Below are positions 49,780 to 61,330 of a stretch of 64,000 nt of DNA, in pieces (within the stretch, counting starts at the first letter, position 1; the number at the start of each line of letters is the position of its first letter). Origin of the DNA: Sisyra terminalis (lineage: Eukaryota; Arthropoda; Insecta; Neuroptera; Sisyridae); NCBI GenBank assembly GCA_958496175.1, contig OY292275.1, forward strand, positions 48,685,701 through 48,749,700, written 5' to 3'. The notes beneath the pieces were generated by a model. That model searched no databases and was not told where the DNA came from. It saw nothing but the letters and a program-made list of their open reading frames with translations. The position numbers were made by a program, and so were the translations under genes.

Positions 49780-52700
49780 CAAGATAATTATTTTCCATGA
49801 TTATCTTATACTAATTATACCAGATAAACGAAAAGTCAATGTTCAGGTAGGACAATGCCTGTGGCTAGTATACTATACTTTTGTGAGACATTGAAAATGC
49901 AATAGCTTGTTTATTTTCCCTAACTTCTTAAAACAAAAAAAAATTGAGAAATACGAGATTCATATGCAAAATATTAATATATTAAGTTTGGTCAGAACGG
50001 GAAATTGAGTATGAATGACGCTGAACTTCTGTAGCCTAATTTATTTTGAAAAAAAAAGCTCCAGAACTTCTGCATTTTTTTTAAAATTAATAATTTTTAT
50101 TTTACGAAGCAATATTCACCCAAATGATAACAAGAATATTTCCCGTTCAAAGTTTATAAATAAAAATCATATCATTCGTTTTTGATAAAAATAATTTTTT
50201 CATTCCTATTTTTTTGGTTGATAAACAAGATTAATTATAGGTTAACGTAATTTCTAAGAAAACTGCGACTTTTTTTATAAAAACCACCCGTTTTTTATCG
50301 TAATACTTGAGAATCATTGATTAAAAACTTCTAAGAATCGAACGATATGAAACAATATGATTAAATTTTGAGTCTTATCTTTGGTGGATTACATGATTAT
50401 TTATTTTTAATATTTACCTGTATGCATAGTTTATACGTATACAAAGCACACGACTGTTTTAGAAAACGAAAAAAAAATGCTTTATTTATAATTTCTGTTG
50501 AAAAGTTTGACTTTCACACGAAAATCACTTCCTCGTTTTTCCCAAGATATTGATTTAACTATTTTCGTCCAATTTTTTTTTTCCGTTTATATTCGTGTAC
50601 AACAGACACTTGTTACTATCGTGAATGTGTACCTTTTTATCTCCTTATATTTATTAATAATAATATCGGATAGCGACTTTTCGGCATCATAGCCGGCCAC
50701 CCGCAAACTGTAGACGTCTTGTCGGCGATGAACATTGCTCTTATTACTTAATTCAACACGACTTTTGTTAGCCTAAGATACCTACACTTGAAAATTAAAA
50801 GAAAAAAAAAGAACTTTAAACGTGCCTCTTCCACATTCTTAAATTACCTTACAGCAAAACCAAATCCGTAAGTTCATCACTTCATACATTAATCACATTT
50901 TTGTAACTGAAACTGAGATTGGTGAAAAAAAAGAGAATAGAGGTAAAACCGTATTTTTTATCTTGTTTGCTCTTACGATTTCATCAGGTAAAAGGTCTTT
51001 AATGCAGTTTTAAACCCTCGTATAGTTAATGCCTTTGACAAATATGTCTACACAATCAGTTAGCACCTCTTTAAAAAGTTTAAAAACTTTAAAAATAATA
51101 TTAAAAAAGGTAATGTTAAAGTGATTTGGTTACAATGTGTTTTTCAATTTTGTTTGCCATACTTATTATAATGTACTGAATAATTAACCATACTCTATTC
51201 AATTAATCTTTGTTGATGATACTTAACGTTATAGGTAGGTGAAAATAATGCGATATGGGGCTTAAAATGAAAATCATCAAAACAAAAATTAAATGCACAT
51301 CCGGCGTTATCTCCGCATCGAAACACATAAGTACGCAAAAATGCCTGGAAATATATATCATAACTCTTTTTATTTGGACGTTTTTCAACGTAAAAGTTAT
51401 AGGCGCAAGTTTAAAAATAATGTATAAAGAAATATAGACGTCAAATTTTAATGGCTTTACTGTTTAAAGAATATGTAATTTACGACTGTAAAAAGAGAAC
51501 GTGGTTAAGGGAATTGTATATAAAGTCTTAGAATGCTAGTATTGTTTTGTGCGTTGCTCTATTTGTTTTTTTTTTCCTTTTGGATAGTTAATGGAATATG
51601 AGAGGGCAATGGGAGGTAGTGCTTTTTGAGGGGTAAAATGACTGTTTTCTAACAGTGTACTGTAATAAAAATTAGCTCTTTTGTTACACAAGTCACATTG
51701 ATTTAAGGGCTAAAATTTTTGTTTATATAAGCTTAAATGAGCTTTTATGCGTATATGGTCTCAGATTAAGCTTTTTAATAAGAATTGGAATACTTGTTTT
51801 TATCAGTAACCGTAGCAATCATATTCTATTTTTGATATCTATTTTTAAAATATGCAACTTCCATATATTGCTTAGTTATATCGCTAACTATTATATGTAT
51901 ACACAGATCACCTTTCGCCTGACTTTTATATGAGTAAAAAATCATAGTTTAAAAAATCCCTAGACCTATAAAGGTATATTTTTGAAACAATATTTGAACA
52001 AAATCGAGAAAGGCAAAAAAAGACTAGTGTATTGAAAGTGGCCCTTTTGTTTTCAATAAAAGACCTTTTATTTTGAAAGTGGTCTAAGCCTATTTCAAGG
52101 ACAGTTCATAAGAAAACTTATATTTGGGTAACAAGGTCGGATTATTTTGATGTACCTAGTATCTGAATTATTAAATTTTTACACATTATTGATTTAAATG
52201 CATATTCGTTTTTGCCACAACAGTAATAACGTCTTTGATAATAAAATTTATACTCTCATTATTGAAAAAGAAAGTTAATCATCTTTAGGATTGACTAAGG
52301 CGAGTTTCAAAATAATCTGATCATATATAGTATAGTAAATGCTAGTTTTATTTGCTGGTACTAATATAGTTGCATAAGGGTACATCCTATTAGAAATATG
52401 TAAAGAATAACTAAGTTAAAAAATAAAACAAAATAGACTAGGAACTCTAGTTTGCAAGGGTTCATAGCAGTGATTCTTAAAGAAGGCTATATCAATCCTT
52501 AGTTTTCAATTTGGATGTGCAAGAAGTTCGTACACTGATTACTTGATAGAGAATCCTAATAGGGTAGAAGCTTTTTTTTATCGTAGAACTATTGCGCGTT
52601 ACAATTGCGCCACTAAAAGAGTTTTCGCGGGCTAATAGAATAAGCGCGTGCGCAAGTGTAGTTATAAAAATTTAATACATTGACTAAAAATAGCGAATTA

Positions 52701-53839
52701 CTAAGTTCTTTTTGTTAATCTGGCTAGGATAGTGTAAGTTCCTAATTCCCTTAGGTCTAACTACAAAAGGGGTATAGATCAATAGGGTATAGATCAGTGA
52801 ATATTTGTTGAGATTACATGAAATGTAGATGAAAGTCCATAAGTTGGATTCACATAAGCACATCATCAATAAAATTTGGCAATAAATCTGCAAATTCAAT
52901 CACTTTAGGAGTTTACCTTTCCAACATTTTAGATTTATTCACCATTTCTCACTTTACAAGAAAAAAAATGCTGCTTCCTTTTGCTTCATGACAGTTTATA
53001 ATACCACTTTCCGAAGAAAAAGGAAAAAAACACAGTCTTCTTGGTGTCACTTCTATCCATTTTTGTGGTCACTTTTTAGGAAAATTCGAATTAAATATAT
53101 ACTTTATTGGAGGACTATTGATTCTTAAATTGTGAAAAAAGCTCTATTATTTACTTTGGGTAATTTTTAAGTTTACTTTATTTATTTGATAATGCATAAG
53201 GGATTGATTATGTATTCAATTTACTAACTAGTTGATATTGTGTAAGAAAACTTATTTCGTTTGAATACCTAAGTATACAATGTTTTACTAGAAACAGATG
53301 CATAATACCTATTTTTAATTTGAATGAAATTATTTCTACTTAGACTTAGCGATATTCATGAGCCGTTTGATGCATCATGGATACATAAACTATGAGACCA
53401 ACCAACAACGAACGTCGACCAAATTAAAAAAGCCACCACGAATTAGAATGACCATAAACGTAAAGTCGACTTCCACTTTGACGCAACAATATTCATTTCA
53501 GCCATATTTATTGACTCTTACTATGTTGCAGAAATTAAAATGCCACAGACATATTTCAAAGATTCGATGAAAAATTCCTCGTATAGAATAGCTACACACC
53601 GTTAGAGAAAAGGACTCATTAAATATCCATTAATTTTTTCGAAATTGTTACGCAAATCAAAAACAATCAGAAAAGGGAATAGACTTCTCCTCGTCGAGAA
53701 ACTTTTTATGTAAATCGCTCGCCACAAATGGCTTTTCTCATTGATTTTTCGAACAAGTTTTGTTTCGTTATTTATACATATCGTTAGATATAGACACAAT
53801 GCCTTATTTAAAAACAAATCTTGAGAAATTTATGCTCGT
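49780..53839. other. intron 1, AT-rich segment
   Basis: No transposon ends or coding content recognised. Brief GC-richer patches occur at about 50690..50735 and 52590..52660; the latter has several GCGC words. Confidence 0.5.
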
Positions 53840-54220
53840 GTCATTAACATGGCATATTATATTGGGTTTGAGCGATTGGTACTCGTTGATGTTGCAGGGA
53901 ATATGGATATGAGTGTTGGCCGAAAATTTTCAGGTAAAGCACGGTTGCATGGTGTCGTCAAAGCGATCAATGGTCCTTTGTCATGTACAATGTATATATA
54001 TATTCTATTTTTGGTTTGAGAAACTTAAGAGGTTTAGCTTGTGCTCAACGAGGTCAGTCTTCTGGTCCAGGTAAGGTCCTCGAGGATTAAATATCTTGGG
54101 GAACGTGTCAGCATGCCACTTGGTGTCGGAAACTTGCGACTATTGTGGTTGAATGAGGGCTTTATCTGCACCAACATCTGCCCCACACCTCACAGGAGGT
54201 CTTTGCTTTCCTATTAAAAT
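53840..54220. promoter_or_regulatory. GC-richer island in intron 1
   Basis: Two GC-richer blocks (about 53880..53990 and 54030..54200) of mixed, non-repetitive sequence such as GGTCCTCGAGGATT and GCATGCCACTTGGTGTCGG. No coding frame recognised. Candidate regulatory DNA. Confidence 0.2.
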
Positions 54221-54435
54221 GTTTCACCTAATTCATATTTTCAAAGAAAAAAAAATATGTATACATACATGTACATATAATTTCAATAAAAGAATTTTAC
54301 CTAAACTCATATTTGGATAGAAATATCTAGATAATATGTTGACAAATAGTTTTGAAAAATTTCAATTGAATCATTTATTAATGAAGTGCTTAAAGTCTTT
54401 TTCACATATTGTGACGGTTTTACTCGTCTGGTCTC

Positions 54436-54436
<1 letters not shown>

Positions 54437-54469
<33 letters not shown>

Positions 54470-54478
54470 TAATCGTCT
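54437..54478. repeat. 42-base T tract
   Basis: Uninterrupted T run. If it is an A tail on the - strand it could mark the 3' end of a retroposed sequence lying at higher coordinates, but no recognisable element body or duplication follows. A lysine-rich open frame on the - strand is an artefact of the tract. Confidence 0.9.
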
Positions 54479-55109
54479 CGATTGTTACACGCATATTTCC
54501 TGAGAAAGTTTGCGTGATGGCGAGAGCTTATAAACAAGCCGCGCCACTATATCAACAAATACTTCCGCACTTACGTACGTTACGTTACGTTTTGTGAAAC
54601 GCTTTGGTCGAACTTGAACACGATAGCATGTCAAATGAAACATTTAAATATTCAAATATTTATGTTTTTAAATGCATTTATTATCAATTTCATCGAAAAG
54701 CCGTTTGTACCTGAACATTTTTTTCGCCGCATAAAACCAATGAAAATTAAGTTGTTTTTTTTTTAATGTATCAAGTGTGGGAAAAACGATAGAACGTGGA
54801 TTTGATTTTTTTCCACGCTTAAGGATTAATTATTAAGAAAAGAATAAAAGTGAAGTAATTTTTAAATTTAAAACCAAAAACTAACTTCATGATTACATTA
54901 ACAAATAGTTCTCTTCATTATTGTTTTCTAGTACTAATCGTTAGAACAACTATTACCAACGTTTATTTTGGTTTTTTTTTTTGGTATAATCTCTAACCCG
55001 ATACCTGCCACTTAATCAGTGTAACATAATAATACTGAGTACATTTCTTACAAATTTGATTTAGTTAAAATTAATAATATTTCTAGAAATAATTCACGTA
55101 AAACTAATG

Positions 55110-55536
55110 GGTATAAGCTTGGATCAGGAACGTCGAGATATTCCAAACTGTAGATAACTATTCCGAATGGGTACGTATTGTTCACTCGAATGCAATTTGT
55201 ACGTAAACTTTGACAAGCCAGAAATGAAGAAGCGACGGTTATTTTTATTATGGACCGGTTTAAACGCGAATTAAATTAAAACAAATTCGAAAATGCAACG
55301 TTGCCAAATTGTGGGTGTGCTGAAGTGGACTTACCCAAAGTAGACTTTATTTAGAAAATTTAATTTTACATAATACAATATAAATACATATTTGAAAATA
55401 ACAATCTCTACTTTATTTCTGACATGTCAAAATTTACGTACAAATTGCATTCAGGTGAACAATACGTACAGGAGTAATATCGAAACCATTCAAAAACAAT
55501 TCTCAAATTTCGACGTTCCTGATCCAAGCTTATACC
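55110..55536. mobile_element. foldback MITE, copy 1 (427 bp)
   Basis: Starts GGTATAAGCTTGGATCAGG and ends with the exact inverse. It is flanked by AACTAATG on both sides (55102..55109 and 55537..55544), a perfect 8-bp duplication. Inverted similarity continues well beyond the ends, for example CGAATGCAATTTGTACGTAAA against TTTACGTACAAATTGCATTC. The 8-bp duplication points to hAT or P-type transposition, but the ends are not canonical for either. Confidence 0.85.
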
Positions 55537-55830
55537 AACTAATGTAGTAGATGCCTAGCGATTAAATAAAAAATAAAAACAAATTATGTAAGTTGTAGTT
55601 GTTAATTGTTTATACATTTTTTTTCACAACGACTATTTGCAATAGATTTATAATTTTCAGGATCTTAATATTTCATTGGTACACATATAACCCTGTAAAG
55701 TATCATTAAATTATATTTCTGGAGCTTTTTCACCATGCTAATAGGCCACATTTATTGTATAAATTAAAAATATAAATTTTATCTAAAATTTCAATCTAAA
55801 ATTGAATCGTAACCAACACTATAGACAGTA

Positions 55831-56294
55831 GGGTGTCCGTTATTTCCCAAATTGATTTTTTTTTACAGCGATCGCTCCCTGAATTTTCCATCTATGCCCC
55901 ATCTATGAGAAATTTCTTAGAACTTGTAGTCAACATCATTTTTATTGAGCCTATAGTCGATTGATTTGTCGTTAAAAAGTTAAATGTTGAATAACTTTTA
56001 ATGGAGTGATTTAATGGAAAATTCATAAGAGACCTTTTTTGCAGAGAGTTAAGTTTTACATCAGAATAATTTGACCTTAAATCTTTTCATCCATTTGTTT
56101 CTGAGAAAAAAAAAATAAAAGTAAAAAGTCAAATAATCCTATGTTATTTAAATAGTAAAAGGAAGATGATTCTGGCACGGTTTAATCAAGAAATTAAGAG
56201 CTTAATTGTATTGGATAATTTTTTTTATATCTTAAAATAAAAATTCAGGGGGCGATCGCTGTAAAAAAATCAATTTGGAAAATAACGGACACCC
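55831..56294. mobile_element. TA-flanked MITE with ~58-bp inverted ends
   Basis: TA at 55829..55830 and at 56295..56296 bracket ends GGGTGTCCGTTATTT and the inverse. Symmetry continues through CCAAATTGATTTTTTT, ACAGCGATCGC and CCCTGAATTTT, about 58 bases with few differences. The TA target and GGGTGTCC-type ends fit a Tc1/mariner-derived MITE. The self-complementary GCGATCGC lies in both ends. No transposase is seen. Confidence 0.8.
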
Positions 56295-56484
56295 TAATGG
56301 ACAGTTTTACATGGACACTATGGACATTTCTAATTTTCATAATTACTTAACATTTCACTTACTTGAATAAAAAAATTGTTATCTTAGTTAATTGAGCACT
56401 ATTTAAACTATCACTTGGATCATTTTTTGGCACTTAATCAAATAAAAGTAATTAATTAAGAACAAATAAAGTATGAATAAATCA

Positions 56485-56670
56485 AGCGATGCACTAATAC
56501 CTAATGACAGCACAGACAATTGAATGCAAGAGGCTATTAGCCAATGGGATTGCAAGATTTTAGCATGTTCATTTGTTTTGATTGTTTAAATTTTGAAAAT
56601 TTAACATTGCCACTTCCCCAATCAATGTCTTATGGCTTATACAATGTATTTACATATTTGTCAGCTTTGA
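56485..56670 (+). repeat. dispersed repeat, copy B
   Basis: Partner of the repeat at the left edge of the window, same orientation, with a 26-base exact core at 56528..56553. It lies in apterous intron 1. No terminal inverted repeats or target duplications were identified, so the element class is unknown. Confidence 0.7.
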
Positions 56671-58699
56671 TACTATGCAATTAACATTGAGCGCGGAAGT
56701 GATTTTTATTTTATTTTTTTTCACAATGAATTATACTTTCAAAAAATTTGAAAAAAAATCAGACATAATACAGAAAGTACATAAAACTTAAAAGAATATT
56801 TTCAAAGCGATACCGAAATTATTTCATGGTTAAAAAAATATTTTTTTTAATAGATTTTTGTAAATCTAAATAATTGATAATTTTTTATAAAAAAAAAATA
56901 TTCAAGTTAAAATTATGATATATAATAATTTAAAATAATTTTTAATTTTATTTATTATACACTAATAGTTCGAAAGTCGAAGTTCATATGGACACTATGT
57001 CCCTATTTATGTCCCTCTTTCCATAATACCAAGAAATTTGAGTTTATGAATTTAAAAATACAGGGTTATAGGGTCAAAAAAAACAAATATTTTAGAACTT
57101 CTTGTACTTAAGTGTTTCTTGCAACTTAATTTTATCATTTTCTATAATAGAAACACTAATGAGAATTAGCAATGATTTATTTTTTCAGTTCTGTTAGAAA
57201 AGGCAGGCGTTAATTTTCAAAAACAAATTTCAATTTCAAATATAAAGTAGAATTGTGAAAAAGTAATCATTCCCAAAAAAAAAATAATAAACCAATCTGA
57301 TTAAATAAAATTTACATGGTCGGTATTGAGCTTAACGTCACAATATAATAGAGTTTCGAACCAATACAAAAATTTGTAACTCATAAAAATCAAATATATT
57401 TTCAATTTATAAGGTTTAGTTTCATGCCAATTGATTTCGTGACGCCAGGCAACAAAATTCGATTGATTGATAATATCGACAACATTTTAAATCATAAGTT
57501 ATTAGTGACTCATTGTTATTTTTTTATTTTCTTGAAACTTATTTTTTTATTGCTCTACTCTTTCATCTTTGTATTCAATTTACCGAGGATAGTCCTTTTT
57601 TTTCAATTTTCAATATATTTCATTTTATCTTTGAGGCGTTTTCTCACCAAAAAAGCCATTGAAACTATCAAACAAATGAATTAGTTTTTAAGCTCAAATT
57701 ACTTTTTAATTCTTTAATTTCTAATTGCAATAAATAGAAATAATTAAAAACGATAACTAAAGTACGTAGTTTTCCTGAAATAAAATTTAAAAAAAACTAG
57801 TCTAAGTATAACATTCTTGCAATTTAACATAGCGGAAATGAATCGATGTTATAAAAGGATATTAACAACCAACCGATAACTATGTTTAAGTGTATGCACT
57901 TCTTTAAATTTATGGTAATTTTCTTACTTGACGTCACTAAATAACCATATAGAGTTCTTAGTATTTGGTGTAAAAAATATTTTCTTACACATTTATGTAA
58001 TATAAATGTTTCTACAATATGGATTTAAAACCCTTTAATATATGAGATAATTGAAGTTTATTTTGGTTCAAATATTGGCAAATATTACCACTAAATTTAG
58101 TTGGACAATGTGCACTTAATCTAATCAACTTCTTTTCTTATTGACTGTTGCTCATATGATAGTTTTCAATGATATGGAATTTCAGTGAAATTGAAAGATT
58201 AAAATTATTTCTCTTAACAAAATTAATAAAAGTGTTTAAAGAATTATTTTCAGTATTTATTTTAATTTGGTAGATTATTATTTGGTATCTAATTTATTAG
58301 AAGTGTTGGTAACCTTTTTGTTGCATTGATATTAATTTCAAGAATCATTAATTCAGAGTTCAATAACATCTCTTTATAAACCTATCAATGAACTTAATAG
58401 ATTTTGATATCTATAATGTTTCTTCCATTTATTTTTATTTTCGTAATTTTGACATAAATAGGATTCAATGAGTATTATAATGTTGTTAAAGACATAAAAG
58501 ACAAGAAATTGATTGAAAAATCAGAGATAACATTGACTAAGGTTCCCAGTAAGTGCCAGTTAATGGCCATACCGTATCTTATATTTACTTTGTCTTTTTA
58601 TAAATTTATTCGAGGAAAATGCATGGTGTTTATCGTCCAGCCTATGATTTACTTTGGTTGGCTCGGTTTTCGTACAAGTATATTCACAGCAGATATTGA
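56671..58699. other. intron 1, AT-rich segment
   Basis: Very AT-rich with poly-A and poly-T runs. A hydrophobic 86-codon frame at 57424 (F/I/L-rich) is what AT-rich DNA encodes by chance. Nothing else seen. Confidence 0.5.
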
Positions 58700-59160
58700 A
58701 TAGTATGGTATGAACGAATGGTCTGATGAGATTCACGGAGGGCACGGGCCCGCGGTATCAAGTCACGACCCCGTACAATATCGACAATGCTCATCACTCT
58801 CTGTGTGGCATTGCATTCTCATTGCACCAGCAAAACAAGAAAAAATCCGTGGAGGAAAAGAAAAAAGGGCACCACGAAAAAGAATGAGCCGCGATACTGT
58901 CTGTTTACACAAGAACACAAACACGAGAACTTGCCCTATCTAAACAGCCCGATCATTATTAGGAGGTCACCAACTACACAGTACCGAGGCGAATCTGCTC
59001 GCCAAAACGGGTGTTGAAAGCTTGTGCGAAAATCGCTATCGATCAATGTTTCAATAGGGTACTATACACGGTACAGGTCCCGTGCAAGAAAAACGGCAAA
59101 CGGCCAAGATTACGCCAGGCGCCATTGTTTCCACAATTAAGCACGTATCGGATTTTATAA
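58700..59160. promoter_or_regulatory. GC-rich island in intron 1, 2.2 kb before exon 2
   Basis: One of the most GC-rich noncoding blocks of the intron (CACGGGCCCGCGGTATC, GTACCGAGGCGAATC, CAGGCGCCATTGTTTCC), with TATCGATCAATG. Overlapping + strand frames (58710..58943 and 58787..59017) show no recognisable domain. Candidate enhancer or an unrecognised transcribed element. Confidence 0.3.
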
Positions 59161-59570
59161 TGCAACTTTGGCTCTTTATTTATATTATATATTATATTAA
59201 CACATTGCAGAAACACATAAACTTATTTTATTATCGATCATAATAATAGCCTCGACAGGTTGAGTGTGTCAAATTCCCGGAAGGCTTTCCAATATAATTT
59301 ACATTCGAGAAACGAAGAGAAAGATGACGAGAAGAGAGAAAAAAATGTACACACAGAACCATGAAGCATTTATATTATAATATGGATCGTAATCTAAATA
59401 ACTTCACAATTACACAGAGAACGCGGAAGATTTTTATTCTCTCGTGAAAAAAAATCGATAAAAAATATATATGTTCTTACAATCAATTCATACTCTAAAG
59501 TAGATATCTGAGAAAAAGTTAGTCAATTTTCCAAAACACTTTCTATAGTTCTGCACATCAGAAGAAAAAA

Positions 59571-59724
59571 GGTATAAGCTTGGATCAGGAACGTCGAAAT
59601 TTTCAGAACTGAAGAGAACTATTTCGAATGGTTTCGATTTTTTTCCTGTACGTATTGTTTACTCGAATGCAAATTGTACGATAACTTTGACATATGCCCG
59701 AAATGAAGAAGCGACGGTTATTTT

Positions 59725-59792
<68 letters not shown>

Positions 59793-60465
59793 AATAGGTA
59801 AAATTAAATTTTCGACTCAAGTCCATTTTAGCACACCCACAATCTGACAACGTTGCATTTTCGACTTTATTTTTAGTTTAATTCGCGATGTTTTTGATAA
59901 TTCAATTCTAATAAAGTATAATTCTCTCTTTTGTGGCTAAACTTTTATTATGGATTGATTTAACCGCGATATAAATTAAAAACAAAGTCGAAAATGCAAC
60001 GTTGCCATAATTCAATTCTAATATGGTAAAATACTCTCTTTTGTGGCTAAATTTTTTTTACGGACCGATTTAATCGCGAATTAAAATAAAAACAAAGTCG
60101 AAGATGCAACGTTACCAGATTGTGGGTGTGCTAAATTTTCTAAATAAAGTTTACTTTTTTATGAGAAAAACACTTGTGAAAAACCGTGATATATTATTAT
60201 TAATGAAAGGAAACTCTAAAAAATTTGCGAAATGAAAAGTATATTTAGGTAATATTTATTGTTGCATTATTGAACTGTTTAATTTTTATGTTCTGTTATA
60301 TATATTTGATAGTCCATATTTGAAAATAACCGTCGCTTCTTCATTTCTGGCATATGTCAAAATTTACGTACAAATTGCATTCGAGTGAACAATACGTGCA
60401 GGAATAATTACGATACTATTTGAAACAGTTCTCAAATTTCGACGTTCCTGATCCAAGCTTATACC
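59571..60465. mobile_element. foldback MITE, copy 2 (895 bp, expanded)
   Basis: Same ends as the copy at 55110. The arms are about 160 bp (59571..~59735 against ~60306..60465), and a second inverted pair lies inside (about 59830..59867 against 60098..60136, GCACACCCACAATCTG and its inverse). It is longer than copy 1 because of a (TA)n run and an internal direct duplication of about 110 bp (ATTCAATTCTAATA at 59901 and 60009). The flanks are A-rich (GAAAAAA on both sides), so an exact duplication cannot be called. Confidence 0.8.
59729..59789. repeat. (TA)n microsatellite inside the foldback element
   Basis: About 30 uninterrupted TA units in the left half of the foldback element. Likely to be length-polymorphic and prone to assembly error. 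Confidence 0.95.
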
Positions 60466-60849
60466 GAAAAAAAACGGATTCCTTTTGGGATAACTTCATT
60501 GCCTGTTCGTTGGTAAAGCTCCTTTTTGTAGAAATTTAGAAGGTATCACGTTGAAATTGATAGCAAACATTAAAATTATAGTACCCAATGTTTTGGAAGA
60601 TCTAAAATCTTTTACAGTAATAAACAATTTTCTTTAAAAACTGCAAATGATATTTTTTATCAATTCCTTTACAAAATATCTTAAATTCTTTTAGAGTATC
60701 TTTTATTGGCATACGTATCGTAAAGGAATGAAGAGTCGTTTGTTGATAATTGAAAAGGGGTCTTTCAATTACCGGTTGATGTGAGCGTTAAATCAAAAAC
60801 CCCTATTGTAATGTAGACATAAAATTTTCTGTAAAAGTGAGAATAATTC

Positions 60850-61275
60850 ACAATAAATCACTCAGTGTAGTCGGCAAACGATGTGAATTGAAGGTTTGGC
60901 CTTTTGCCGCAATTCTGTGACAAGACGGCAACCCAAATGGCCGTATTGAGTTGGTCGCCTCGATTCGATTCTTTCTCATCCATCCCATGCATCGTCTCTC
61001 CCATTTATCGGTGAAATGCGTCGCGTTCTCCTATCCACTTGTATCCACTTTAGTACATTTTGACAAGAACCTGCCAAACGAGAAATGGTTTGATTCGACC
61101 GAGTCCTATTTATAGAGCATAGCGACTTGGAGATGCATGTGAAAGTGTCTCTTGGTGGCGATCTGCATTGGTCCTCTCCTCATTCCCCCTGGTGTCACAG
61201 AAGGAAGTCGTAAATTGACGCGTTATTAATCAACGTTGACTTCATGTGGATAATAAACTTAATATTTGCACTTCA
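60850..61275. promoter_or_regulatory. GC-richer block just upstream of exon 2
   Basis: Non-repetitive sequence ending about 50 bases before the acceptor, with GACAAGACGGCAACCC, TTATTAATCAACG (HNF1/POU-like) and TTGCCGCAATTC (C/EBP-like). It could be a splice-flanking regulatory element, an intronic enhancer or an alternative upstream exon. Stops occur in all + frames, so coding use is unlikely. Confidence 0.28.
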
Positions 61276-61330
61276 AAGCGAAGCCAAATTGGTAATGTCA
61301 TGAATTTGAGAGTTTTTTTTTCGATTGCAG

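Larger units (their letters stand above)
28593..61330 (+). other. ap: apterous intron 1 (about 32.7 kb)
   Basis: Deduced from the phase-0 donor at 28593 (GTATGC) and the phase-0 acceptor ending at 61330 (TTGCAG). No other exon-like open frame with plausible splice sites and conserved protein content was seen between them. The intron holds many small transposons and foldback elements, plus scattered GC-richer islands listed separately as candidate regulatory DNA. Large introns with tissue-specific enhancers are known for developmental regulators of this type; enhancer function here is inference. Confidence 0.75.

Noticed and set aside
54307..54537. Lysine-rich small protein on the - strand
   Set aside because: The lysine run is the translation of a 42-T microsatellite tract.
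58710..59017. Open frames across the GC-rich island as an extra apterous exon
   Set aside because: The sequences show no Apterous similarity, and the phase-0 join of exon 1 to exon 2 already gives the expected N-terminus.
61325..61330. Start of the apterous protein at a TTG codon just before exon 2
   Set aside because: TTGCAG here is the splice acceptor after a T-rich tract; the protein starts in the exon at 28545.
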